A stretch of DNA of 64,000 bases, taken from NCBI GenBank assembly GCA_050246945.1, contig JBFWVC010000016.1:1-64000 (forward strand). Reading direction: 5' to 3'. The position numbers were made by a program, and so were the translations under genes. The stretch comes from JAEUMD01 sp050246945 (GTDB lineage Bacteria > Pseudomonadota > Alphaproteobacteria > Rhizobiales > Hyphomicrobiaceae). A model generated the notes under the pieces. It made no database searches, was not told the origin of the DNA, and saw nothing but the letters and a program-made list of their open reading frames with translations. Below, in pieces: positions 1 through 8,833 of this stretch (within the stretch, counting starts at the first letter, position 1; each line of letters begins with the position of its first letter).

Positions 1-107
1 TTTGCCGCCTCAAGGACTGGCGGCGTGTCGCAACCCGTTACGACAAGCTCGCCCGCAACTTCCACGCCGCAGCCGTAATCGCAGCAATCATAATCTGGTG
101 GGCATGA
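1..107 (+). pseudogene. C-terminal end of an IS5-family transposase (cut by window edge)
   Basis: The reading frame that starts at base 3 gives 34 residues ending in a stop at 105-107. They include CRLKDWRRVATRYDKLARNF followed by a hydrophobic tail ending IIIWWA. This is the usual C-terminal signature of IS5-group DDE transposases (the RRVATRYDK segment holds the conserved basic/tyrosine part after the last acidic residue). Only the tail is in the window, so whether the upstream gene is intact cannot be judged. Confidence 0.8.
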
Positions 108-1102
108 TTGAGTCTGGAGCCTAGGGCTCGGGTACCCTTTGAGATTTTGCCACCGCCAATATCAGCGCCTGACACGCGACGAGCACGGCCACGGCGGTGA
201 GCCGCAGAGGGCAACCGCGATGCCTGTCCAGGATGGAGCCACACTTGCGCCGGATCATCAGCCGTCGGCCGTTGTGTGGTGGCGGCGGTAGAAGACGCCT
301 TTGCACCATACGATAGCGAGATGCTGAGCGCGCTGCCACTCGCCATCAGAGACGTGGGGCCTGCGTATTGGCCCGGCGGATCCGGATAAAGTGTGTGGGC
401 GTGGCCCGTGCCTGTTGTGGTTCGCGAACTGACCCAGATCGACCGCATTCACATGGGGCTTGCGCTCCCTCGCCTGCTCCCGACAAACCCATTTGGCATA
501 TTGCAGAGCAGCATGGAAAATAAAGCCCCCCGCGGGCAAGGCGGCGTTGCACCGTGTTGGAGTTGGTCAAGGGTTCATCGTGCCGATGCACCAATCCGAC
601 CTGCAATTGCCTGAGGGCGCCAGCATCACAGGGACCACACGTCGCAATGCTGCCTTGTTCCAACACGGAGCGCGTGGGTGTCGAGATCGATCCTCAAGAT
701 TTCGCTGGACGGGTTCATGGTGGCCAACGTTCTCGGACCGGCACATTTCAGAACTCGCCCATGCGGTTTGCGGGTCGATCCGCGCGCTCAAATTGAACTC
801 AGCACCGCTCCCTCACTTCGCCCGTCGCGCGTTCGGCAAGTGGGCATCCATGTCGAACGCATTGCAAGATGCTTCTCAACAGTACGACTGCTCCAGCACG
901 AATAAAGAGCACGAATAGAGTGACTCGTTCGACGATTGGCTCTTGTGTGAACACGCAAGGCTTTTCATAATGAAAATTGAGCTTGCCCATGAAGTGAATG
1001 CGGCCGGCAAGCTCGATGTTCGGCCCGCTCCAATTCGTCGGGGTGTTGGACGCGGCCGCTGAAGTCGTACCGCCAATTCCGGGGGGTGCGAGGCTCAGTG
1101 TC
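108..1102. other. Gene-poor stretch next to the IS end
   Basis: About 1 kb between the transposase tail and the next convincing gene. Several open frames on both strands overlap each other here, but none has a recognisable domain, a good ribosome binding site or sustained protein-like composition. I see no clear terminal inverted repeat of the insertion sequence. It is probably eroded mobile-element DNA. Confidence 0.4.
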
Positions 1103-2062
1103 ATGCGTAGTTGTGGAATATTGGTGTTGTTTGCAGGCGTTGCTCTAACGCAGTGTTACCTTGATCCACCGAGTTCTTTGTCACGTATTGCGGCTTTTCT
1201 GCGCGCGCCGACGGCGACACCGATCACCGCTCAACCGCCTGTCTCCAGCAACGTCGTCCCCAGTCAAGAGCAAACAGGTCTCGCTCATAAGGATTCGGTT
1301 GGTCTCCCAAAGGCTATCGTCGTTAGCCTCTCGTTCAATGCTCCCGTTTTTCAGGCGGCGCGCCTAACGGTCGATCCTGTTGGGAGCTCCCACCGGACTG
1401 GGGCAGTGAACCTTCTACAACCGAAAGATCCGCTTGCTCGTTATAACCTCGTCGTCGAAATGCAGAGACGACTAAGGTCGCTGGGCTGTTATTGGGGTCG
1501 TATCGATGGGTCGTGGGGATCAGGCTCCAAAGCTGCAATGAACGCCTTCCTTGGTCGCGTCAATGCGAGGACGTCGACCGACCAGCCCAACGCCGTCCTG
1601 CTCACGTTGCTGCGATCACAAGGCGCCATCACATGCGGCGGGTGCCCGGACGGTGACATGCTCACGCAGGGCGGCAGTTGTGTGCGCCCGGCCACCAGGC
1701 CCGACCGCAATCCGCGTGATGCGCAGTTGGTAGCCTCGGTGTCATCTTTGACGCCCAACAACACGGGGCAGTTTCTGGTGGACCCGTCCCGGCCGAACGC
1801 CCCGGTTTTGGTTGAACCGAGCTCCATACAAGGGCGGTTGTCTCTCGGCGGGCCCCCACCTTTGCCGCAACCGGCGGACCACGGGGACTACCCAAACGAC
1901 AGGCAACTTGGCATTGCCGGTTTGGAGAGTTCAAAACAAATAGCCACCGAGCGCAGACAGAGCATCCGCAGCAGACCGGTTCATTCAAAAGCGCGCAAGC
2001 AGACTCGGCGCGGCGACCCTATTCGCCAAAATCTTTTGTTGAGCTTGGGTGGCTATTTTTGA
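1103..2062 (+). CDS. Secreted protein with peptidoglycan-binding-like domain
   Basis: A 320-residue protein if translation starts at the ATG at 1103; that start gives a hydrophobic leader (MRSCGILVLFAGVALTQC) suited to export, possibly as a lipoprotein because of the cysteine. Residues around 115-165 (VVEMQRRLRSLGCYWGRIDG followed by WGSGSKAAMNAFL) match the three-helix peptidoglycan-binding fold, where the pattern 'LxxLGxYxGxxDG.xGxxTxxA' is typical. A short cysteine-containing stretch (ITCGGCPDGDML) follows, then a proline- and arginine-rich low-complexity tail. No catalytic domain is visible, so a cell-wall-anchoring or caspase-associated accessory role is only a guess. The frame stays open 35 codons further upstream (to 998), but that part lacks a leader. 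Confidence 0.6.
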   Translation: MRSCGILVLFAGVALTQCYLDPPSSLSRIAAFLRAPTATPITAQPPVSSNVVPSQEQTGLAHKDSVGLPKAIVVSLSFNAPVFQAARLTVDPVGSSHRTGAVNLLQPKDPLARYNLVVEMQRRLRSLGCYWGRIDGSWGSGSKAAMNAFLGRVNARTSTDQPNAVLLTLLRSQGAITCGGCPDGDMLTQGGSCVRPATRPDRNPRDAQLVASVSSLTPNNTGQFLVDPSRPNAPVLVEPSSIQGRLSLGGPPPLPQPADHGDYPNDRQLGIAGLESSKQIATERRQSIRSRPVHSKARKQTRRGDPIRQNLLLSLGGYF

Positions 2063-2537
2063 CGCTGGCGAGATTCCTTCGAGGCAGGGGCTGATTTTGG
2101 CGTGTGTTCATGTGGGAGTGCCGGTGTTTGAATGCCGCGCTTCTCGCATAGGGCCGAGGCAAAATTCTGTTCACCATTCGGCCCACCCAGATCGGCTGCG
2201 AAGCCAAAAGCAGGGTTCGGAGTCCAACACGGAGACCCAGACCGAGATAGGCACTGCGAAACGGGCAATCCGCTCACTGCCGCCGACCAAAATCGCCGCC
2301 AACTCTCGAGGTCGGTCCTACTTTCAGGGCCCTAAATTTCTAGCACGAGCCACTCATGCTCGGTGGCATCCATGCCATATATGCAGCTGGGCGCCGCCCT
2401 TCGGCCAGAGTGCGAGCGGCAATCGAGTTTTTCGCCGAGGTTCTGGCTGTCGACAAGCTTCGACGCTGATCCACCGCTACAATCAGGTCACGCGTTTGTG
2501 GAGTTCAATGCCGCGGCCTTGATGCCGGCGAGGCCAG
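2063..2537. other. Intergenic region, no gene recognised
   Basis: 475 bases between two genes whose 3' ends face each other. Open frames exist on both strands but resemble no family. No clear terminator hairpin with a T-tract was seen. Confidence 0.4.
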
Positions 2538-3848
2538 CTACATCGATAGTTCGCGGCGTGGTGGTCCGATATAGAGCTGCCGTGGGCGCCCGATCGTTTG
2601 ACCGGATTCCTCGATCATCTCCATCCAATGTGCAATCCAGCCGACTGCGCGTGCGACTGCGAGCAGCGCTGTAAACATCGTAACCGGGAATCCAATCGCA
2701 TAGAGTGTGAGGCCGGTGTAGAAATCGATGTTTGGACGGAGGCCATTTTCGATAAAGACGTCGTCCTGCAGCGCAATGCGCTCAAGCTCCATGGCGACCT
2801 TCAGTATGGGATCGTCGCTCTTTTCAAGCGCTGCCACGACCTCGTGAAAAATCTGTTGCATGGCGTTCGCTCGTGGATCGCTGTGCCTGTAGATTCGGTG
2901 ACCGAAGCCGGCCAGTCGAAGGTCCGAAGTATAACTCCTTATGCCCTTGACGTAGCCGGGAACACATTCAACCGTGCCGATCCGCGCCAGCATCATGAGA
3001 ACAGCCTCATTAGCGCCGCCATGCGCGGGTCCCCACAAGCAGGCAATGCCGGCGGCAATACAAGCGAACGGGTTGGCGCCTGAGGAGCCGGCCAGACGCA
3101 CTGTCGACGTGGATGCCGTCTGTTCATGATCGGCGTGAAGGATGAATACGCGATTGAGGGCACGCGCTATCTGAGGATTGAGTTTGTAAGGCTCGCATGG
3201 CACAGCAAAGCACATTCTCAAAAGGTTGGAGGTGTAATCGAGATCGTTTTGCGGGGGCACGAACGGTTGGCCGATCGAATACTTATAGGCCATCGCCGCG
3301 ATCGTCGGGATCTTGCCGATCATACGATGGCTGGCAACCATGCGCTGGTGGGGATCACTTATATCAGTGGAGTCGTGGTAAAAAGCAGACAGTGCGCCGA
3401 CCACTCCGACCATCACAGCCATCGGGTGTGCGTCATGTCGAAAACCCGTGTAGAAGCGAGCCATCTGCTCGTGCAACATCATGTGTCGCGAGATGGTTTT
3501 GCGAAATGAGGCATGTTCCTCGCTGGTCGGCAGTTCGCCATGGAGCAATAGGTAGACGACTGTGAGAAAGTCCAGATGCTCTGCCAGTTGGTCGGCGGGA
3601 TAGCCACGATACAGTAGCTCGCCTTTCTCCCCATCGATGAAGGTTATGCGGGACGCGCAGTTCGCGGTCGAAGTCAGACCCGTGTCTATTGTCAAGCAGC
3701 TAGAGTCGCGGTGGAGATCTGTGACGTCGATCGCGTTGGGCCCACGCGTGGCGCAGCGAACTGGAAGCTGGATGATTTCATTTTCGTACGTCAGCGTTGC
3801 GATCGGCGCTCTGCCGCATAGGGTCTGCCCGCCAGCTAGCCGGTTCAC
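2538..3848 (-). CDS. gltA: Citrate synthase (type II, gltA-like)
   Basis: Condenses acetyl-CoA and oxaloacetate to citrate, the entry step of the TCA cycle; cytoplasmic. The 436-residue product has the full length of Gram-negative hexameric citrate synthases. It carries the N-terminal small beta domain (SRITFIDGEKGELLYRGYP, about residues 66-84), substrate-site His-238 and His-276 (LHADHE, GPAHGGAN), His-317 in GFGHRIYRHSDPRA, and catalytic Asp-375 (NIDFYTG). The start is a GTG preceded by a strong GAGGAGG ribosome binding site. It stands alone, flanked by gene-free DNA and IS debris, so it is more likely an accessory copy than the housekeeping gene; that is inference. A 2-methylcitrate synthase role is less likely because of the type II N-terminal domain. 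Confidence 0.93.
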   Translation of the reverse strand: MNRLAGGQTLCGRAPIATLTYENEIIQLPVRCATRGPNAIDVTDLHRDSSCLTIDTGLTSTANCASRITFIDGEKGELLYRGYPADQLAEHLDFLTVVYLLLHGELPTSEEHASFRKTISRHMMLHEQMARFYTGFRHDAHPMAVMVGVVGALSAFYHDSTDISDPHQRMVASHRMIGKIPTIAAMAYKYSIGQPFVPPQNDLDYTSNLLRMCFAVPCEPYKLNPQIARALNRVFILHADHEQTASTSTVRLAGSSGANPFACIAAGIACLWGPAHGGANEAVLMMLARIGTVECVPGYVKGIRSYTSDLRLAGFGHRIYRHSDPRANAMQQIFHEVVAALEKSDDPILKVAMELERIALQDDVFIENGLRPNIDFYTGLTLYAIGFPVTMFTALLAVARAVGWIAHWMEMIEESGQTIGRPRQLYIGPPRRELSM

Positions 3849-4297
3849 AGTTTATCCTCCTCTCCACAGTAAAGTCTGGCCAACGCATGACGTCGACTTC
3901 GCAGATCTCGGTGACCGTTCGCGCGAAAGCAGGGCAACCCAATTGAGGTTGGCGCCTCGCCAGTGCTGCTGATGTCTCGCCGTTTGCGAGGCCGGTTCAG
4001 GTTAGGTGCAGTTCAAAATTGGTCAATTGGATGAGTGGCGAGAGTGCGCCGTCAGCATTCGGGGCATCGGCCGGCGTCGAGGTCGCATGGTCGAAGTGCG
4101 GAAGTGCCAGTTTCATAGTGAACTTAGCGAAACGGAATGACGTCACCACACAGAGATTCCGATAGTACAATTGCATCTGCCGGGATCTGGCGCGCGGTAT
4201 TCGCTCGCTGATGCCCGAAAGGCGATATTAGAAAAACTCCAAACGAGTGGCCGAGTCTAAGGGTTTGGACAACGAATAGCAGTCTGTGTCGCAACTC
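3849..4297. other. Intergenic region upstream of citrate synthase
   Basis: Roughly 450 bases with the citrate synthase promoter presumably at its left end. No protein family, RNA or repeat could be recognised. Confidence 0.4.
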
Positions 4298-4666
4298 TCA
4301 GGGGCATTTTGCCTCCAATGCTTCGAATGCTGCGGCAATCGCTTGGCCATCGTCCGAGTCAGGATCAGTTTCGGTTGCGACCTCCCAAGCCTGAGCTACG
4401 TCCTTTCCGTAAGACGCAATGATTTCGTCAAGCTGTCCTTCGAGGGCCTCGGATTTTGCTGCGTCGGCCTCGGGCACGCCTTCCATCTCACCCAATACGT
4501 TGCAATATGCCTGAAACTTCTCTGCGTTCGATGGGATAGTCTCCAAGGACTTGATCGCTGCCTCCACGTTCGGGCTGGTGGCCGCCAGCGTATCATGCGG
4601 AATGAGCATCGCGGCGAACAGGCAGGCCGCAAGGCCAGCGACATATGCAGGCGATCGTGTGGTCAT
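4298..4666 (-). CDS. Small secreted acidic protein of unknown function
   Basis: 122 residues with a clear Sec-type leader (MTTRSPAYVAGLAACLFAAM, cleavage likely after the TLAA near residue 29). The mature part is acidic and helical (EAAIKSLETIPSNAEKFQAY then AAKSEALEGQLDEIIASYG), has one cysteine in the middle (YCNVLGEM) and ends AKCP, so one disulfide is possible. I do not recognise a family by name; similar small periplasmic helical proteins occur in Rhizobiales. Confidence 0.6.
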   Translation of the reverse strand: MTTRSPAYVAGLAACLFAAMLIPHDTLAATSPNVEAAIKSLETIPSNAEKFQAYCNVLGEMEGVPEADAAKSEALEGQLDEIIASYGKDVAQAWEVATETDPDSDDGQAIAAAFEALEAKCP

Positions 4667-4823
4667 GTGGCTTCATACTCTTGTGTTGCTCAGCGACTGG
4701 AACTGGTCCGCGAGTGGGGCGGAGCAACAACCTAGCACTCGATCAGGCGTTCGGGTCAATTTTTCCGCAGAGTGCTGAGGGCGGACAGCTTGGCCGACCA
4801 GGCGATGGCCGCGACTGCGCTGG

Positions 4824-5564
4824 TCAGAATTCGATCATTTCTCCCGACTTCGGGTTATAGGTGTGCAGTTGGCCGTCGGATGTTGTTTCGATGAGCGGCG
4901 GAGTGCACTGCAGATGCGTGTGCGTTGTATTGGGTGGCAGGTCGAAGCTCTTCCCGTCGACCGTGTATTTGACTATCTGTTGTTGCGAATTACGCACGCT
5001 GAAGCGGTATGCTTGCTCCCTGGGCGATGCCATAAGTTGCACGGCATAGAAGCGTTCGCGTTGGCCGATAGGGGCTGTGCGGCTGATGCGTGCGACGCCG
5101 ATTCCAAATTGGGTGATGTCCTTCGCATCGAGGTTCTTGCGATGCCCCGGAGAGGCAATCCAGCCCGCCATCAGACGGGCCGCAACGTTCTCAGGCGAAG
5201 ACCTGCTTCCAAGTTCGAGGAAGCCGATATTTTCGCGCACGGTACATGGCTGGTATTCGGCTTCTTTGACTCTCTGCGATGGTGTTTTGCCGTCAATCCG
5301 GTGGCCGTATTCGCCGGTTCTGGCCATAAACTCAGCAAACGACCTCGCAGCGTTGTGCAACTGCTCGTTCTGCGAGAGAGCAGCTATTCCCTGTCGAATC
5401 CGGTATGCATTCGTCCGCTGGGCAACTTCTTGTTCAATTGCGTTAGTCAAGGTGGTTGCGGCAGCTAGCTGAACTTGCACGTATGCTGCGAAGATGGTCA
5501 GTGCTGCCGCGATAAACCACGTTACTTTTCTGGAAGTCTCTCGCACGATGGAACGTTGCTCCAC
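4824..5564 (-). CDS. CAP (SCP/PR1) domain exported protein
   Basis: 246 residues. An N-terminal hydrophobic segment (VTWFIAAALTIFAAYVQVQL, residues 14-33) acts as signal or anchor. Residues 40-180 form a bacterial CAP domain: IEQEVAQRTNAYRIRQGIAAL, the cavity histidine in EYGHRIDGKTP, ENIGF, and GWIASPGHRKNL with the second conserved histidine, then FGIGVA. CAP proteins of bacteria are extracytoplasmic and poorly understood, with proposed roles in envelope binding or hydrolysis. The C-terminal 60 residues are a separate beta-rich tail (VRNSQQQIVKYTVDGKSF). The start is GTG; a shorter start is possible. Confidence 0.8.
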   Translation of the reverse strand: MEQRSIVRETSRKVTWFIAAALTIFAAYVQVQLAAATTLTNAIEQEVAQRTNAYRIRQGIAALSQNEQLHNAARSFAEFMARTGEYGHRIDGKTPSQRVKEAEYQPCTVRENIGFLELGSRSSPENVAARLMAGWIASPGHRKNLDAKDITQFGIGVARISRTAPIGQRERFYAVQLMASPREQAYRFSVRNSQQQIVKYTVDGKSFDLPPNTTHTHLQCTPPLIETTSDGQLHTYNPKSGEMIEF

Positions 5565-5705
5565 TTAACAAGACGATCTGCCTCTTCGCATGGGGAACTG
5601 CTCGTGAAGCCCCACCAAGTCGCCTGACAGGTTCCCTTAGAGGACACGCTCGACAGCGCTAATGTTCCGACACTGACGCTTGGTTCCCTATCGGGCGCCT
5701 GCGCG

Positions 5706-6089
5706 TCAGCCCGGAACCCTAGATTTCTTGGTTTGTGTTCTGGCTCGATTGACGTAGTTCACACCTTGGTTGAGTTCTGTGCCAACGAAATTGTCCTCGA
5801 ACCATAGTGTCGTATAGCGCTTTTCCGCACCCCACTGATCGTTTCGGAAGACGACCATCGTGACCGGAGGCCAGTCGTTACGCCCGCACGCCGTCAATTC
5901 GTTCATCGAAATGCCGAAGGCTCCATCTCCTGCGAACCCGACGCAAGGCGTGCTTGGACGCCCGATCTTGGTGCCAAGAATTGCGGGCAAGCCGTAGCCG
6001 CAGAGGCCGAACATTCCAGGAGCAAGATATTTGTGGCCATTTTCGAACGTGGGGTAGGCGTCAGCTATAGCGGCCGCTCTGACCGTCGG
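5706..6089 (-). pseudogene. Relic of sulfoacetaldehyde acetyltransferase (xsc-like, ThDP enzyme)
   Basis: The frame encodes only the thiamine-diphosphate-binding C-terminal part of the family. It shows YPTFENGHKYLAPGMFG, then CGYGLPAILGTKIGRP, the ThDP motif GDGAFGISMNELT, and VVFRNDQWGAEKRYTTLWF with FVGTEL. This wording is specific for Xsc and related acetolactate-synthase-like proteins rather than for true acetolactate synthase. The homologous frame begins at about 6089 without a start and the last residues diverge (NYVNRARTQTKKSRVPG), so both ends are lost and the gene is not functional. Confidence 0.8.
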
Positions 6090-6176
6090 AAAACCTCTGT
6101 TTGGTGATCACTCAACGCCGCTCTTCCTCGCCCTGGGCTAGCAGGTCGCCCTGGAAGCATCAGAGGAAGCCGGCAC

Positions 6177-6896
6177 CTATTCTTTCGGCCAACCTCGCGG
6201 TAGCGGCGGAGGCATGTTCAGCGGGCGCGATTGGCGCTGCGGCGCCCATTGCTGAGTTTCGTGTGCATCTCTTGGTGCCTGCGGCATTGGTGGCCGTGGC
6301 ATTTGCGGCCGGACCATTTGCCGTTGAGGTGGCATATGAGAGTGAGGTGGCATCGCTGGATAGGTGGGCACAGGCACTCCTGGTTCACACAGGTCCCGGA
6401 TCGGCTGGCGCGCACGTGCCGGTTTCTGGTGCGCGCGGTACGTTGCCAGTTTCTGTTCCGCGTTGGCATACCGGGCGACTTGCGCCAATTCCTTCGTCAC
6501 GACTCGGCGGCCGACCGGCCATAGTGAGATGCCGGCCAGTTTGAAACTCTGCAAACCTAGCGGAATACCTATGAGCGTGGCGCAGTTGATAACGCCTGCG
6601 ATCAGGTAGGCGACGAACAATATCGGGCCAAACGTCACGGCCCAAATGATGTTGACGATAAAACCTATTGTGCCAGTGGTAGCGGTGAGAACTGAGAGAC
6701 CGCGATTGTCCAGTTCGCGTACATGCACGACGTCTTTGCCAAAAGGCCAGGCCGACAGTTTCGCCATTTCGAACGCCGCACGAGCCATGGGAAGGCCGAT
6801 AATCGATAAGGCAAAGACGACGGCGCCGATCAGCCAGATCAGCGCGATCTCGAAGCCTCCTAGAACGAACCAGATTACATTGCCCGCAAACCGCAT
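6177..6896 (-). CDS. YccF/DUF307-family inner-membrane protein with proline-rich tail
   Basis: About 239 residues. Two YccF modules are visible: the first begins MRFAGNVIWFVLGGFEIALI and the second GFIVNIIWAVTFGPILFVAYL; each has two membrane helices followed by a loop of the form GIPLGLQSFKLAGISLWPVG. After residue 150 the chain becomes cytosolic, rich in proline, glutamine, arginine and methionine (PPHSHMPPQRQ...). I placed the start at ATG 6896 because GGAA lies seven bases upstream and the YccF consensus begins here; a TTG 18 codons upstream is the alternative. The molecular function of YccF is unknown. Confidence 0.8.
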   Translation of the reverse strand: MRFAGNVIWFVLGGFEIALIWLIGAVVFALSIIGLPMARAAFEMAKLSAWPFGKDVVHVRELDNRGLSVLTATTGTIGFIVNIIWAVTFGPILFVAYLIAGVINCATLIGIPLGLQSFKLAGISLWPVGRRVVTKELAQVARYANAEQKLATYRAHQKPARARQPIRDLCEPGVPVPTYPAMPPHSHMPPQRQMVRPQMPRPPMPQAPRDAHETQQWAPQRQSRPLNMPPPLPRGWPKE

Positions 6897-7041
6897 TTTG
6901 GATTCCGTGTCTGAATAGAAAGGGATCTGAAGCGCCGGTTGCCTATTCAAATCATGTTCGGGTTAGTTTGGAGTAAAGCCGGGCGTGCCACGATGATGAG
7001 AGGCGAGGCCACATCGGGAGTAGCAGCAGAAGCGCTTTGAT

Positions 7042-7392
7042 GCCTTCCGCGACGAGTTCAATGTCGCTCACCCGCACGAAGCCCTTGCCATGCAGGCACC
7101 GGCCGAATTCTATCGAACGTCTCGGTGAACTTGCGCCGGGTTGCCGCCCCTCGAATGCTGGCTCCACGACCGCGACCTCATGGTGATGGCCGGCGGACGA
7201 ATCTGCCTGATGAGAAAGACGATGAACCTATCGACTGTCATGGCTGGTCAACGCGTCGGGTTGAAGGACGCTGACGATGCCGTATGGCTCGTCAGCTTCA
7301 TGGATTACAATTTTGGATACATCGATCTTGAATAGAGGACCTTGCAGCCACTCGACAACCTGTTCGGCACGAGGTTGTTAGCGATGTCTTGA
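7042..7392 (+). pseudogene. Relic of an integrase-core (IS481-like) transposase C-terminus
   Basis: One reading frame of 116 codons matches the tail of rve-type IS transposases. It contains FNVAHPHEALAMQAPAEFY, then the C-terminal extension CLMRKTMNLSTVMAGQRVGL, DAVWLVSFMDYNFGYIDLE, and LQPLDNLFGTRLLAMS before the stop. It is interrupted by in-frame stops at 7126-7128 and 7333-7335, and the DDE catalytic part is missing. It lies immediately before the first tRNA-Arg fragment. Confidence 0.8.
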
Positions 7393-7436
7393 GAACGATC
7401 TGTCAGCCATCTGGCCGGTATGGATAACATTGGGAG

Positions 7437-7640
7437 TGGCGACCCCGGCAGGACTCGAACCTGCGACCCTCTGCCTAGAAGAAGAAGTTCAACCTGACCC
7501 CGCCCATGCTCTCGTGAGCCCGCGCTGCCTCATCGAATTCAGCGACTTAGATGGAAGTTCCCCTCGGCAGCCCTCACGAGCGCGCTCCCAACACGGTTCG
7601 CTGGAGGTGTCGGAGACGGTTTGCGAGACGGGCCGGTTCA
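7437..7640. repeat. tRNA-Arg(TCT) 3' fragment, copy A, plus shared flank
   Basis: Bases 7437-7481, read on the minus strand, are the anticodon loop (CTTCTAGG here; CTTCTAAG in the other copies), variable region, T-arm and acceptor 3' strand ending CGCCA of a tRNA-Arg of TCT type. The 5' half of the tRNA is absent. The following ~160 bases align with the sequence after copy B at 37961-38125 (shared blocks such as AACCTGACCCC, GAATTCAGC and ACACGGTTCGC). This is the expected signature of an integrase attachment site left by an island inserted at a tRNA gene. Confidence 0.75.
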
Positions 7641-8064
7641 TATTGATATCAGTACTGCGACTTGTGGGTATGACCTCGGTTGCGTTCGGAATGGTGTCTG
7701 CAATCGGAGGTGAAGCAGGTGAATTGGGGTTCCGATAGCTGCTGAAGGGGCAAGGCGACGTAACGGGGACCGACCGCAAGAGTCGATCATGAACCTCACC
7801 AGACATTTACTGCACCAGAACCACTTGTTGCATCGGCGCTTGATTGTTGTTGGTGAAGCGGAAGCTATGAACGCTTGTTCCAGCTATATTTCGTTCCCTT
7901 TCGGCAGAGTTGGGTGAGCATTATTTCAGACAGCGACCGGCCATTTGATTGGTCCTCAATTTGGGTGCCACGTAGAATCGAAATGGTAGGCTTAGCTGCA
8001 CACGGTCACGGGCTCAGATGTTGTGTTGCGGCCGCATATGGGTGCCTTAAGCGGGGTTGGCGCA
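7641..8064. other. Gene-free stretch after copy A
   Basis: No convincing gene. On the minus strand near 7807-7900 a short frame reads VHSFRFTNNNQAPMQQVVLV and ends in a stop. It looks like a protein C-terminus, but the frame closes just upstream, so it may be a relic of an unidentified gene. Confidence 0.35.
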
Positions 8065-8484
8065 ATGAGAGAACAGGCGAGAAAGCGACCTCTGGTTCAC
8101 TGGCAAGGAAGACAGTGGGCGGTTACATCGCTCGGGATCGAATGCATAGCAACACAGTATCCGGTGCGCATATCCAAGCGGCGTCTTGGTCGTGTTGCGC
8201 ACGATATGAATGGCTACCAATTCGTTCAGGAAGTTTTGGCCAATCGATGGTTGGATGTGAGCGACTTCTGGGAGGCATGGGAACAAGCGTGTGTCTGGCA
8301 TAATGAGTGCTTTAACGACATGCCCTTCACGTGGCGCAGTCTGCTTGTCCGGCGCACGCGTGAGGCCTTCCGACAGCGGTTGGCTGATGCGGCACTATCA
8401 GAAATGGCGGCTAGTACGACCCGGAGCGGATCAAGAACTCGACGGGTGCCAAAGCTTCGCCGTACTATCTCGCGGGGTACCTAG
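8065..8484 (+). CDS. Hypothetical protein
   Basis: About 139 residues starting MREQARKRPLVHWQGRQWAV. The first 80 residues have protein-like composition (WAVTSLGIECI, HDMNGYQFVQEVLANRWLD, VSDFWEAWEQACVWH), with many tryptophans and aromatic residues. The C-terminus is arginine/serine-rich and may be out of frame relative to an ancestral gene. No family recognised; no neighbours in operon distance. Confidence 0.4.
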   Translation: MREQARKRPLVHWQGRQWAVTSLGIECIATQYPVRISKRRLGRVAHDMNGYQFVQEVLANRWLDVSDFWEAWEQACVWHNECFNDMPFTWRSLLVRRTREAFRQRLADAALSEMAASTTRSGSRTRRVPKLRRTISRGT

Positions 8485-8833
8485 CGCCGCGCACGAGCGC
8501 CCAATCTTTGAACATGCTGACCCTGGCGCACAAAAAGGGGCCATCATTTTGCGAGTTGTGTGAGGAGCATCCGATTGTGCTTGACGACCCGCAGCGGAAT
8601 ACCCGGTCCCGACGAGACCACGACTCATACGAGCTTCACTTATGACCGAGTGCCAAATGGGGTGAGAGTCACTCATTCTAGCGATCCGAGAGCTGATGGA
8701 AGTCGGGCAATCATTACGGCTTTCTCTGCCGAGCGTCAGACGGCACTTCACGCATGCTGCGACTGCTTTCCATCCTAGCGTGTAAATCGACCAATCGGGG
8801 GTTTTGACCCGAGGCGGAAGTCGGGCGCCAATC
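8485..8833. other. Intergenic region, no gene recognised
   Basis: Roughly 350 bases downstream of the alcohol dehydrogenase operon's last gene. Short frames only; no RNA, repeat or terminator I can defend. Confidence 0.35.

Noticed and set aside
460..918. 152-residue plus-strand frame near the left edge
   Set aside because: Overlaps several equally long frames on both strands, has no family resemblance and no ribosome binding site.
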